Positions 1 through 5,081 of a stretch of DNA of 8,026 nt are shown in pieces. The position numbers and the translations under genes are program-made. The stretch is from positions 1 through 8,026 of the forward strand of contig JAITGT010000099.1 of NCBI GenBank assembly GCA_031280495.1, read 5' to 3'. Below the pieces are notes generated by a model. It searched no databases and was not told the DNA's origin. It worked only from the letters and a program-made list of their open reading frames with translations. Source of the stretch: Eubacteriaceae bacterium (GTDB lineage Bacteria; Bacillota_A; Clostridia; Eubacteriales; Anaerofustaceae). Within the stretch, counting starts at the first letter, position 1. Every line of letters begins with the position of its first letter.

Positions 1-290
1 GCTGCATTGCTCAAGAGCCAAAAAATATGCGCGCGCAATTGCGAAAGCGCGAGAGGCGCCGAGAGAAACAGGGCATGGAAACAGCTGTGGCGGTTTGGAG
101 GCCATCGCAAAATAGCGTGTCTATTGGGCGCTATGCAACGAGTGCATATTGATAGAGATTTGTAAGTGCCAAAGCCAGATCGAACCTGTTAGGCATATCC
201 TGCAAATAACTTTCCGGTCTAGCATAAAGCCCCTATATATACTCTGTCTGTCCCGTTACTTAAAAATTATACAATTCTAATTAATTCTAA
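1..290. other. No assignable gene (window edge)
   Basis: All three plus frames are open from the window edge for 100-165 bases; the longest runs from base 1 to a TAA at 163-165. None has a recognisable motif, so the 3' tail of a gene entering from the left is possible but not supported. The right part (about 200-290) is AT-rich and lies just past the end of the tnpB remnant. If an IS200/IS605 right end or a guide-RNA region survives, it should be here, but I could not define a boundary or a convincing terminal hairpin. Confidence 0.4.
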
Positions 291-688
291 TCATTGATCA
301 GATTTGATGTTTAATTCCTGCTTCAAGGAGTAGCTTGCGCGGAACTCTCCACAGGCTGGCGCCGTGTAACTCACGGCAAGAACTATACTGCTCTTGCCTG
401 TTTTCAGCTAGCTTCCAGTTTCTCTAAAGCTATTTATTCTAAGCACTTGGCGGCGTTGACATCCCTGTGGTGCTGGGCGCCGCAGCTTTTGCAGCCCCAC
501 TCCCTTTGCGAGAGTTTCAGGCCGCCATAAACAGCGCCGCAATTACAACAGGTTTTGCTGGATGGGAAAAACGGATCCGCCAATGCCACTTTTGTGCCCG
601 TTGCCTCTGCTTTATACAGCAATTGGCGCTTAAACTCATAAAATGCGCCGTCGGCAATATGCCTCGCTAATTTGTTTCCATGCACCAA
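291..688 (-). pseudogene. tnpB: Truncated, frameshifted TnpB (IS200/IS605-type RNA-guided nuclease) remnant
   Basis: This is the C-terminal part of a TnpB/OrfB protein, the RNA-guided nuclease carried by IS200/IS605 elements. Seen directly: from 688 leftward, a segment with the typical KLAR-x-IAD-x4-EFKRQL helix. It is followed by a zinc ribbon of two CxxC pairs (CCNC and CKSC, 17 residues between them) and the RuvC-III end HHRDVNAA; the family usually has HDRD there, so the first Asp is replaced by His. The first frame stops with TAA at 434-436. A second frame continues from about 437 with a TAG at 408-410 and ends in the family-typical tail LKQELNIKSDQ before a TGA at 291-293. The gene has therefore lost its N-terminal domain and RuvC-I/II and carries a frameshift plus a nonsense codon. 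It cannot make an active nuclease. The TTG at 688 is only where the open frame begins. Confidence 0.85.
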
Positions 689-751
689 TCATAGCATAAT
701 TGCAGCTTCAACATACTAGCAACTTTATTTTTGAAAATGCATAAAAAACCC

Positions 752-785
752 TTTACATATACATGCATGTACATATATGTATAAT
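752..785 (+). promoter_or_regulatory. Palindromic promoter-like element
   Basis: An AT-rich segment contains a near-perfect palindrome centred on ATGCAT at 765/766, with 10 of 12 positions paired across 754-777. A TATAAT follows at 780-785. A TTTACA at 752-757 could serve as a -35 box, but the spacer would be 22 bp, which is too long, so the -35 assignment is doubtful. An AGGGAG ribosome-binding site (797-802) and a GTG (812) lie downstream. The arrangement fits an operator overlapping a promoter; that is inference from layout only. Confidence 0.35.
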
Positions 786-811
786 AAGAACATAAAAGGG
801 AGTTGAGAAAA

Positions 812-1051
812 GTGGGAACGCTATAGTATGCAAAAAGGAACTGGATAGCCACTCATAACGGTATCGCTAAACAGTTCCGCACAATTCGCGAAGCGCTTGA
901 ATACCTATTCAAGCAGCGTCTGCCGAAGAGGATGGGCGCAACTATCCCCTTCCTTTTTATGATATGCCAAAGACATGCACTTTCGATGGGCCAATGCAGC
1001 CCTTTTGCCGCTAAAGCCCTTCTGGCGGCGGATCTTGCGCATCGCGCTTGA
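812..1051 (+). pseudogene. Possible short gene start with early amber stop
   Basis: A GTG at 812 sits 9 bases after AGGGAG and below a TATAAT, so initiation signals are plausible. The frame reads four codons and then TAG at 824-826. The same frame then stays open to TGA at 1049-1051. The first 35 or so residues after the TAG look protein-like, including a basic helix-like stretch FRTIREALEYLFKQRLPKR. Beyond about 960 the frame enters the antisense side of the 75-residue membrane protein gene and is probably not coding. I do not recognise the protein. It may be a decayed regulator or chance. Confidence 0.2.
895..914. repeat. Perfect 8-bp inverted repeat
   Basis: GCTTGAAT and ATTCAAGC flank a 4-base ACCT centre. 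No T-run follows on either strand, so it is not a canonical terminator. It lies about 100 bases beyond the 3' end of the minus-strand membrane protein gene (stop at 1011) and could stabilise that transcript's 3' end. No function can be assigned. Confidence 0.4.
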
Positions 1052-1238
1052 TGCGGAATATGCGCCCCTTGCGCGGCGCGGGGAGCTGGAGAGGCTCGCT
1101 CCCGCTTTTCTTCTTGCGCGCCTTTGGCATCGGATCAATTGCCGCCAAAATTCCGAAAACAAAAGCAATGGCCAGCAAAACAAGCATACCCCGCACCATC
1201 CAAACGATCCGAACGTTTTCCGCGTACTCCATCCACAT
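1011..1238 (-). CDS. Small single-pass membrane protein, 75 aa
   Basis: The function is unknown. The protein has a short N-terminal segment, one strongly hydrophobic helix at about residues 17-34 (from GMLVLL to ILAAI), then a Lys/Arg-rich stretch (KARKKK) and a basic, proline-rich tail. By the positive-inside rule the tail is probably cytoplasmic. The ATG at 1238 is chosen because GAGG lies 8 bases upstream. An in-frame Met two codons later is an alternative. The stop is TAG at 1011-1013. The gene starts only 21 bases past the U-tract of the upstream terminator on the same strand, so it is read by terminator read-through or from a promoter inside the upstream gene. Overlapping plus-strand open frames lack start signals and protein-like composition. 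The membrane helix and RBS are seen; coding status is inferred. Confidence 0.55.
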   Translation of the reverse strand: MWMEYAENVRIVWMVRGMLVLLAIAFVFGILAAIDPMPKARKKKSGSEPLQLPAPRKGRIFRIKRDAQDPPPEGL

Positions 1239-1259
1239 TGCTTCGCCTCGCTTTCATAC

Positions 1260-1281
1260 AAAAAAGGGCATAAAGCCCTTT
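1260..1281 (-). terminator. Rho-independent terminator
   Basis: Read on the minus strand, a perfect 7-bp stem AAAGGGC/GCCCTTT with a 5-base loop is followed by a run of six T's (1260-1265). It lies 7 bases past a TAG at 1288-1290 that ends an in-frame extension of the 1399-1842 gene, and about 118 bases past that gene's first stop. It closes the lipoprotein operon. Confidence 0.85.
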
Positions 1282-1398
1282 GCCCTGCTAGCTGTTTTCC
1301 ATTGCTGCCTTCAAGCCATTGTGGAAATCAATCAGGCCGTCCACCGTGCCGAGCGGCAAGCTGTATTCCCGCGCTTCGTGTATTTCAGGCCCCCCTGT

Positions 1399-1842
1399 CT
1401 ATGCTAAGGAGTAGTCGTAGACACTGCGCATGGCTTTTGCGGTACTCGTTTCAGCGTAAAAATATATGGCAAAATCGGATTCTCGCCTATCTCTGGCAAT
1501 TGCCAATCCGCTTCCGCCCGCAGGATCGGCTCCGCCGCCGATATCCTTCACTCCGCCTATTGGAGCCCATTCCCCCAGCCGAAGGGCAGCCATCAAATCG
1601 CTGGCCGTGGCTTCCGTGATCCTAGGGGCCGGGCCGCCGCCAATTTCGCCGGGCACGGGAACCCATATCCACGACTCGCTGCCTCTTGTGATCTCCCCAA
1701 CAGTCGCCTGCAGGCTTTCAAAGCCAGTGACGCGCGGATAAGGGTACTGCATTTTAACGCGCTCGTCGAAATTTATTAAAGCAAGCAGCACTTCATTGGG
1801 AATGGCGTATATTCTGGCCTCCTTGACATATTCATTGCTCAT
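1399..1842 (-). CDS. Unrecognised protein, second gene of lipoprotein operon (may extend to 1288)
   Basis: A 147-residue reading frame starts at ATG 1842, which overlaps the TGA of the preceding lipoprotein gene as ATGA, the usual sign of translational coupling. No Shine-Dalgarno sequence is seen. It has no signal peptide or membrane segment. The sequence is acidic to neutral, with aromatic patches (WIWVPVP) and a Gly/Pro-rich middle. The stop is TAG at 1399-1401, but the same frame continues for 36 protein-like codons to a second TAG at 1288-1290, just before the terminator. Either the first TAG is a recent nonsense mutation or the match is chance. A second reading is that this frame and the lipoprotein were once one protein split by a single-base frameshift between about 1840 and 1920, because this frame is also open upstream to 1923. 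The C-terminal region resembles by eye the lipoprotein at 7350-7799. I do not recognise the family. Confidence 0.5.
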   Translation of the reverse strand: MSNEYVKEARIYAIPNEVLLALINFDERVKMQYPYPRVTGFESLQATVGEITRGSESWIWVPVPGEIGGGPAPRITEATASDLMAALRLGEWAPIGGVKDIGGGADPAGGSGLAIARDRRESDFAIYFYAETSTAKAMRSVYDYSLA

Positions 1843-2255
1843 GTAGGCAGGCCTGAGACCAGCCGCTTCTGAAGGCCTCGTGTATAAAGTGGCCCTTGCA
1901 GTGGAAGATTTGCAGTCAACCAAATCTCAGCCGGGGCGCCTCCCTTGTCGCTGTAGAGGGAGAACCTGTCACGGCTTTCTTGTTGCCTGCCAGTATAGGC
2001 AAATTCCATCGGCTCCCATGTTTCAGGCTTCAGCTCGGCAAGGAGCGTTGAGATCTCGTCTGCCGGGAGCAAAAGCTGGTAGTATTCCCAGCTCAGGCGA
2101 ATCATCGGGTTCTCTTCCAGAAGCCTTTCGGCAAGCGCCTGCAAATCACCAAATGCCCCTTCCTCTTCAGCGCCCTTGCTGTCCGCCAGGCCCGCAGTTG
2201 CGCATCCTGCAAGCAGCAGCGCCATCGCACATGCAATCAAAGCTCTTGTTTTCAT
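1839..2255 (-). CDS. Small lipoprotein, 138 aa
   Basis: The product begins MKTRALIACAMALLLAGC: a short basic n-region, a hydrophobic core and an LLAGC lipobox, with Cys18 as the predicted lipidated residue. It should be exported and anchored to the outer face of the membrane. The mature part is acidic and helical-looking (about residues 25-90), with no motif I can name. The ATG at 2255 has GGAGG 6 bases upstream, which fixes the start. The ATG overlaps a TGA of an upstream frame, and the stop overlaps the ATG of the next gene (ATGA), so it sits in a tightly packed operon. The last 25 residues may be out of frame if the gene was originally fused to the downstream frame. Export is well supported; function is unknown. 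Confidence 0.65.
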   Translation of the reverse strand: MKTRALIACAMALLLAGCATAGLADSKGAEEEGAFGDLQALAERLLEENPMIRLSWEYYQLLLPADEISTLLAELKPETWEPMEFAYTGRQQESRDRFSLYSDKGGAPAEIWLTANLPLQGPLYTRGLQKRLVSGLPT

Positions 2256-2768
2256 TTTGCCTCCATGGGGTCTTCTCCTTGTCTTGCAGATGCTGCACGC
2301 TGCGCATCCATTTGACTGTGCGGAGGCAAAATCAGTGGCATGCTTTCTTTTAGGCATCTGCATCCCCCACTGCGGCACTTTTCGCCCATGTCCGTTATGT
2401 ACACCGCGCTGGACGCGCCTGGCGGCGATGCAGCCGAGTTTCCGCCAGCGGCTCATCCACATAGGTCCCGAAGAATCAAACTCTTCCAGTATCGGGTATG
2501 CAATGCTTTCGGCTGCTCGGCTGTTTTTGACACAGCCGAGCAGCATGGCATGGAAGAGAGGTTTGCTTTTGCGGCCGCAGCTTTGCCTTCTTTTTGCGCA
2601 CGCCTCCGCAGCTGGCTTTTTTCTTCTTTTCCCTCTTCGGCGGAGGGCGGCCCTGCAATGGCAGCTGGCATAGGCGCCTCAGACGCTACCCTGCTGAAAA
2701 GTATGCCTCAGTTTGGCAGTTTTTGCCTTCGCCGTCCCCAGAAAAGGCGCCAGCAAGGCCATGCCCAT
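2256..2768 (-). pseudogene. Frameshifted gene with C-terminal YHxxGC/CSxC-like motif
   Basis: Three reading-frame segments join into one plausible protein of about 170 residues. The first (from ATG 2768) has a short hydrophobic stretch MALLAPFLG and a basic segment. It runs out of frame near 2685. The second is Glu/Lys/Ala-rich with an in-frame TGA at 2453-2455, then resumes with a Gly/Ser/Pro linker and VYITDMGEKCRSGGCRCLKE (2342-2404 region). The third (2256-2315) gives GCAACSICKTRRRP. The last two pieces resemble the family-wide motif YHxxGCxxL...GYxPCSxC, found at the C-terminus of many Firmicute nucleases, ComEC-type and surface proteins; here the Tyr-His pair is replaced by Cys-Arg. At least two frameshifts and one nonsense codon point to a pseudogene. 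The family assignment rests on the motif only. Confidence 0.45.
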
Positions 2769-2986
2769 TAAGAAGCCGTTATGTTCTTTGCCGCTACCCT
2801 CACTATACACCCTTTCACAATTCCCTATATGCGCTTTGCAATAATTGCGCTTTTGCCAAGCCTCCTTTCCTGCAATATGCGCCCGCATCTTGTCAAGGTT
2901 GCGATAGATTGCATTATGCAGTAGCGTGCCTCAAAGAGGCGTTGGCAAAGCGTTTAGGGCGCCCGCAACCTGCCCGGAGACAATAA
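2769..2986. other. Intergenic or decayed stretch with no assignable gene
   Basis: No reading frame here combines a start signal with protein-like composition on either strand. It separates leftward-reading gene remains from rightward-reading ones. A minus-strand frame enters from 2888 and runs into the pseudogene at 2768, but no ribosome-binding site supports the earlier start. Confidence 0.35.
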
Positions 2987-3559
2987 TTCGCAATTCACGC
3001 AGCTAGCAGCAGCGACGGCAAAAGACTCCAGGCAGCCAACAGCGCATTTCAACACAAACGAGAAGCACTGCGAGTGCGGTGTAAAGCGCTGCAATTGGTA
3101 TAAAGGCATGACAGTAGCGGAAGATTCAAGGAGGAGTGGCCGCACTTTGCAGTCCGTGGGAAAGGCCGGGCTGAAACCAACCGGATTGCTCCGTTCAATT
3201 GGGGGCAGATAGCTGCGCAGATTAAGAGCGGCATACGCTCAAGCGGCCGGGGGGATTGGCAGATCCCAGCGCCTATAGGGCGTAGCCGCAGATGCAAACA
3301 TGCCCGGGGTGCCTCATAGAGAATTTGGGACGCTGTCTAGCCGCGGCGGCAGCCAGCGGAAACTGCCCGCACGCCGACGCGCGTGGCTATAGTCCCGCTG
3401 GACGCGCTAGGCAGGCAAGTGGAAGACGGGCTGCCCATAACAGTCCTCGCACTCCTTCCCATCCTTGCAGCGGCAGTCTCCGCGCTCGCCAGCAACTCGG
3501 TAAAGACGCCGCGGGCAAGACAGAGGGCGGTATGCATGGGCACGAGGCGCACACTTTAA
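2987..3559 (+). pseudogene. Unrecognised gene remnant, possibly prophage
   Basis: One plus frame gives protein-like sequence across its whole length but is cut by TAA at 3101, TAG at 3317, TAG at 3338 and TAA at 3557. Recognisable character: a basic helical part (QAANSAFQHKREALRVR), then a Trp/Arg-rich part (GRFKEEWPHFAVRGKGR and FNWGQIAAQIKSGI). After the TAGs comes a segment with a hydrophobic helix (LPITVLALLPILAAAVSALA, about 3440-3499). Composition and continuity across the stops suggest a decayed coding region rather than chance. I cannot name a family. The prophage suggestion comes only from the coiled-coil fragment downstream and the integrase remnant about 1 kb to the right. Overlapping minus-strand frames look like shadows. 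Confidence 0.3.
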
Positions 3560-3576
3560 GGCAGGGCGCATTTTAG

Positions 3577-3790
3577 GATGGTTTGAGTGATCTGAAGCGC
3601 AAGTTTAAGGATGTCAACCAGAGAGTGCAAAGGCTTGAGACAGACACAACGGAGTGGGCAAAAAGCTGCAATGCGATCAAGGCGGAGTGAATGGGAGAGC
3701 TAGCCAAAGTAAAAACAGGCGCGACCTTGTTCAAGCACAAGACTCAAATGCTCAATAAACAGAATCTATGTGAAAGCCCTGGCGCGTTTG
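3577..3790 (+). pseudogene. Coiled-coil protein fragment with homopolymer frameshift
   Basis: After a TAG at 3574-3576 the frame reads SDLKRKFKDVNQRVQRLETD, a clear heptad-like, highly charged helix. At a run of six A's (3660-3665) the protein-like sequence moves to another frame and continues as MGELAKVKTGATLFKHKTQ, interrupted by TGA at 3689-3691. Short coiled-coil proteins of this kind are common near phage lysis modules, but I see no transmembrane segment to support a holin-type call. The frame change at an A-run is a typical site for a real indel or a sequencing error. Confidence 0.35.
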
Positions 3791-3827
3791 CCTCGGGCGT
3801 TCTATCGTTTGGGCCTTTCCCGCAAAC

Positions 3828-3848
3828 AAAAAAAACCGCGCAATGCGG
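3828..3848 (-). terminator. Possible weak rho-independent terminator
   Basis: On the minus strand, a 4-bp CCGC/GCGG stem with a 5-base loop is followed by eight T's (3828-3835). The stem is short but fully G/C. It is the first U-tract downstream of the tRNA-Gly-Cys-Leu operon, about 155 bases past tRNA-Leu, and may terminate it. Confidence 0.4.
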
Positions 3849-3931
3849 GGGATGACGGCTTGACTAGGGGGCGCGCAGCGGGAAAACCTTGTCCCACTTT
3901 TTAGTTCTGCAGCCTACGGGATTTTCGTTGC

Positions 3932-3978
3932 GCTGAGCGAAATGCCGGTCTGGCTGCTCAAATTATATTTCGCTCAGC
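3932..3978. repeat. Perfect 12-bp inverted repeat with 23-base spacer
   Basis: GCTGAGCGAAAT at 3932-3943 is exactly mirrored by ATTTCGCTCAGC at 3967-3978. No T-run follows on either strand. It begins 25 bases past the 3' end of tRNA-Leu. It may form the 3' hairpin of the tRNA precursor, or be the ends of a tiny non-autonomous element. Neither can be shown here. Confidence 0.6.
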
Positions 3979-4002
3979 AAAGCCACATATCAAAAACCAT
4001 AG

Positions 4003-4086
4003 TGCCGAAGACCGGACTCGAACCGGTACGGTGTTGCCACCGCGGGATTTTAAGTCCCGTGCGTCTGCCGATTCCGCCACTTCGGC
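4003..4086 (-). tRNA. tRNA-Leu (TAA)
   Basis: A class II tRNA of 84 bases with acceptor stem GCCGAAG/CTTCGGC, discriminator A and the long variable arm expected of Leu. The anticodon loop CTTAAAA gives TAA, and the T-loop is TTCGAGT. The CCA tail is not encoded, unlike the six other complete tRNA genes in the window, so it would be added by CCA nucleotidyltransferase. It is the last gene of the Gly-Cys-Leu operon, 7 bases after tRNA-Cys. Confidence 0.96.
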
Positions 4087-4093
4087 AAAAAAA

Positions 4094-4167
4094 TGGAGGC
4101 GACAACCGGATTCGAACCGGTGGTAGAGGTTTTGCAGACCTTTGCCTTGCCACTTGGCTATGTCGCC
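4094..4167 (-). tRNA. tRNA-Cys (GCA)
   Basis: 74 bases, acceptor GGCGACA/TGTCGCC, discriminator T as expected for Cys, encoded CCA. Anticodon loop CTGCAAA gives GCA. Middle gene of the Gly-Cys-Leu operon. Confidence 0.97.
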
Positions 4168-4176
4168 ACAAAAAAA

Positions 4177-4251
4177 TGGAGCGAAAGACGGGAATCGAAC
4201 CCGCGACCCTCGCCTTGGCAAGGCGATGCTCTACCGCTGAGCCACTTTCGC
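4177..4251 (-). tRNA. tRNA-Gly (GCC)
   Basis: 75 bases, acceptor GCGAAAG/CTTTCGC, encoded CCA. Anticodon loop TTGCCAA within a TCGCC/GGCGA stem gives GCC. First gene of its operon, about 28 bases below a strong -10 box. Confidence 0.97.
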
Positions 4252-4279
4252 TTAATCAATTGGTGCATGGAATAGGCTA

Positions 4280-4308
4280 AGTATAGCGGCTGCCCATATA
4301 ATTGTCAA
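4280..4308 (-). promoter_or_regulatory. Promoter of tRNA-Gly-Cys-Leu operon
   Basis: Read on the minus strand: TTGACA (4303-4308), a 17-base spacer, TATACT (4280-4285). One mismatch to the sigma-70/SigA consensus. The transcript would start about 20 bases ahead of tRNA-Gly. Its presence shows this tRNA group does not depend on the Val-Asp-Phe promoter. Confidence 0.88.
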
Positions 4309-4344
4309 GGCAAATGATAGCCCGTGCAGCCAACTTTTGGAGAG

Positions 4345-4676
4345 CTAGGGACGCAGCTTGGCCATCTGCCCTTGTACAAAGCATAAATCTATAGATGAAT
4401 ACCTATTCACAGAAATATCGGCCTTTGCGTGCCCGAGCTGGTTCGCCATGGCTTTTGGGTCAATGCTTGCCTTATTGAGCATGGCTGCATAGCCGTGCCT
4501 CAATTGGTGGAAGGTGAAATTGCACAGAACTGCGTTTTAGGTATGAGCCCCACGCCCTTTGCACGCCACTTCTGTTAGCGGGCAGGGTTTTCCGCCTTCA
4601 CAACAGGGCCATTGCTGCGCGCGTCTTTCAGAGCCTCAGACATCTGCCGCGAACAAACCGTTTGGTCAAAAAGCAT
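4345..4676 (-). pseudogene. Decayed tyrosine recombinase (integrase) remnant
   Basis: The C-terminal frame (4345-4536) reads FTFHQLRHGYAAMLNKA, then QLGHAKADISVNRYSS. It retains the HxxR box, the LGH box and a candidate catalytic Tyr of phage/ICE-type tyrosine recombinases, ending at TAG 4345-4347. An upstream piece in another frame, from about 4676 (MLFDQTVCSRQMSEALKDAR), fits the region preceding the catalytic domain. It is cut by TAA at 4575-4577 and joined to the C-terminal frame only by a frameshift near 4535. The N-terminal core-binding and arm domains are missing. It lies between two tRNA operons, the classic target of such enzymes, and abuts the Val-Asp-Phe terminator. It is inactive. 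Confidence 0.85.
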
Positions 4677-4680
4677 AACT

Positions 4681-4702
4681 AAAAAAGCTGCATTTCTGCA
4701 GC
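4681..4702 (-). terminator. Terminator of tRNA-Val-Asp-Phe operon
   Basis: On the minus strand, a perfect 6-bp stem GCTGCA/TGCAGC with a GAAA tetraloop is followed by six T's (4681-4686), 78 bases past the end of tRNA-Phe. Confidence 0.85.
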
Positions 4703-4780
4703 AACAGCCTTTTCTCTTGTTCTTTAGCTATACACAACCCTAGCATGCGTTCACAAAAATACTACAACAAACGAAAGATA

Positions 4781-4856
4781 TGGTGCCTAGGGGCGGAATC
4801 GAACCACCGACACATAGATTTTCAGTCTATTGCTCTACCGACTGAGCTACCTAGGC
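4781..4856 (-). tRNA. tRNA-Phe (GAA)
   Basis: 76 bases, acceptor GCCTAGG/CCTAGGC, discriminator A, encoded CCA. Anticodon loop CTGAAAA gives GAA. Last gene of the Val-Asp-Phe operon; the terminator and the integrase remnant lie directly downstream. Confidence 0.97.
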
Positions 4857-4860
4857 TAAA

Positions 4861-4937
4861 TGGCGACCCGGATGGGGCTCGAACCCACGACCTCCAGCGT
4901 GACAGGCTGGCATTCTAACCTGCTGAACTACCGGGCC
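4861..4937 (-). tRNA. tRNA-Asp (GTC)
   Basis: 77 bases, acceptor GGCCCGG/CCGGGTC with one G-U pair, discriminator G as expected for Asp, encoded CCA. Anticodon loop CTGTCAC gives GTC. It ends 4 bases before tRNA-Phe begins. Confidence 0.97.
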
Positions 4938-4949
4938 AAATTCGCACAT

Positions 4950-5025
4950 TGGTGGTCGCAATAGGGCTCGAACCTATGACCCCCTGCTTGTAAGGCAGGT
5001 GCTCTCCCAGCTGAGCTATGCGACC
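4950..5025 (-). tRNA. tRNA-Val (TAC)
   Basis: 76 bases, acceptor GGTCGCA/TGCGACC, discriminator A, encoded CCA. Anticodon loop CTTACAA gives TAC. First gene of its operon. Confidence 0.97.
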
Positions 5026-5042
5026 GCTGCAACGCAAGTGTA

Positions 5043-5071
5043 ATTATAATGGAGCATAATACTGTTGTCAA
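5043..5071 (-). promoter_or_regulatory. Promoter of tRNA-Val-Asp-Phe operon
   Basis: Read on the minus strand: TTGACA (5066-5071), a 17-base spacer, TATAAT (5043-5048), a perfect consensus. It begins 10 bases past the stop codon of the methyltransferase gene. No terminator is seen between the two, so the tRNAs may also receive read-through. Confidence 0.92.
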
Positions 5072-5081
5072 GTCGATTGGA

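Noticed and set aside
165..200. T-loop-like GGTTCGATC on the minus strand
   Set aside because: No matching T-stem, anticodon arm or acceptor stem surrounds it, so it is not a tRNA.
921..929. TGCCGAAGA shared with the tRNA-Leu 3' end as a possible attR
   Set aside because: Only 9 bases match and the next bases differ, which is too short to claim an attachment site.
975..1619. Long plus-strand open frame of 214 codons
   Set aside because: It has no ribosome-binding site and lies antisense to the membrane protein gene, the terminator and the operon gene. Its Arg/Pro/Cys/His-rich composition is typical of a shadow frame.
291..3691. Genome-wide recoding of TAG, suggested by in-frame TAGs in tnpB, the 1399 gene and the plus-strand remnants
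   Set aside because: The same broken genes also carry TAA and TGA stops and frameshifts, and birA and the methyltransferase contain no in-frame TAG. General decay explains it more simply.
3942..4280. Open frames on both strands across the tRNA-Gly-Cys-Leu genes
   Set aside because: These are translations of tRNA sequence, a known cause of false hypothetical proteins.
899..4409. 13-base match GAATACCTATTCA at 899-911 and 4397-4409
   Set aside because: The motif is partly self-complementary, and about one 13-base match is expected by chance in 8 kb. One copy is coding sequence of the integrase active site.
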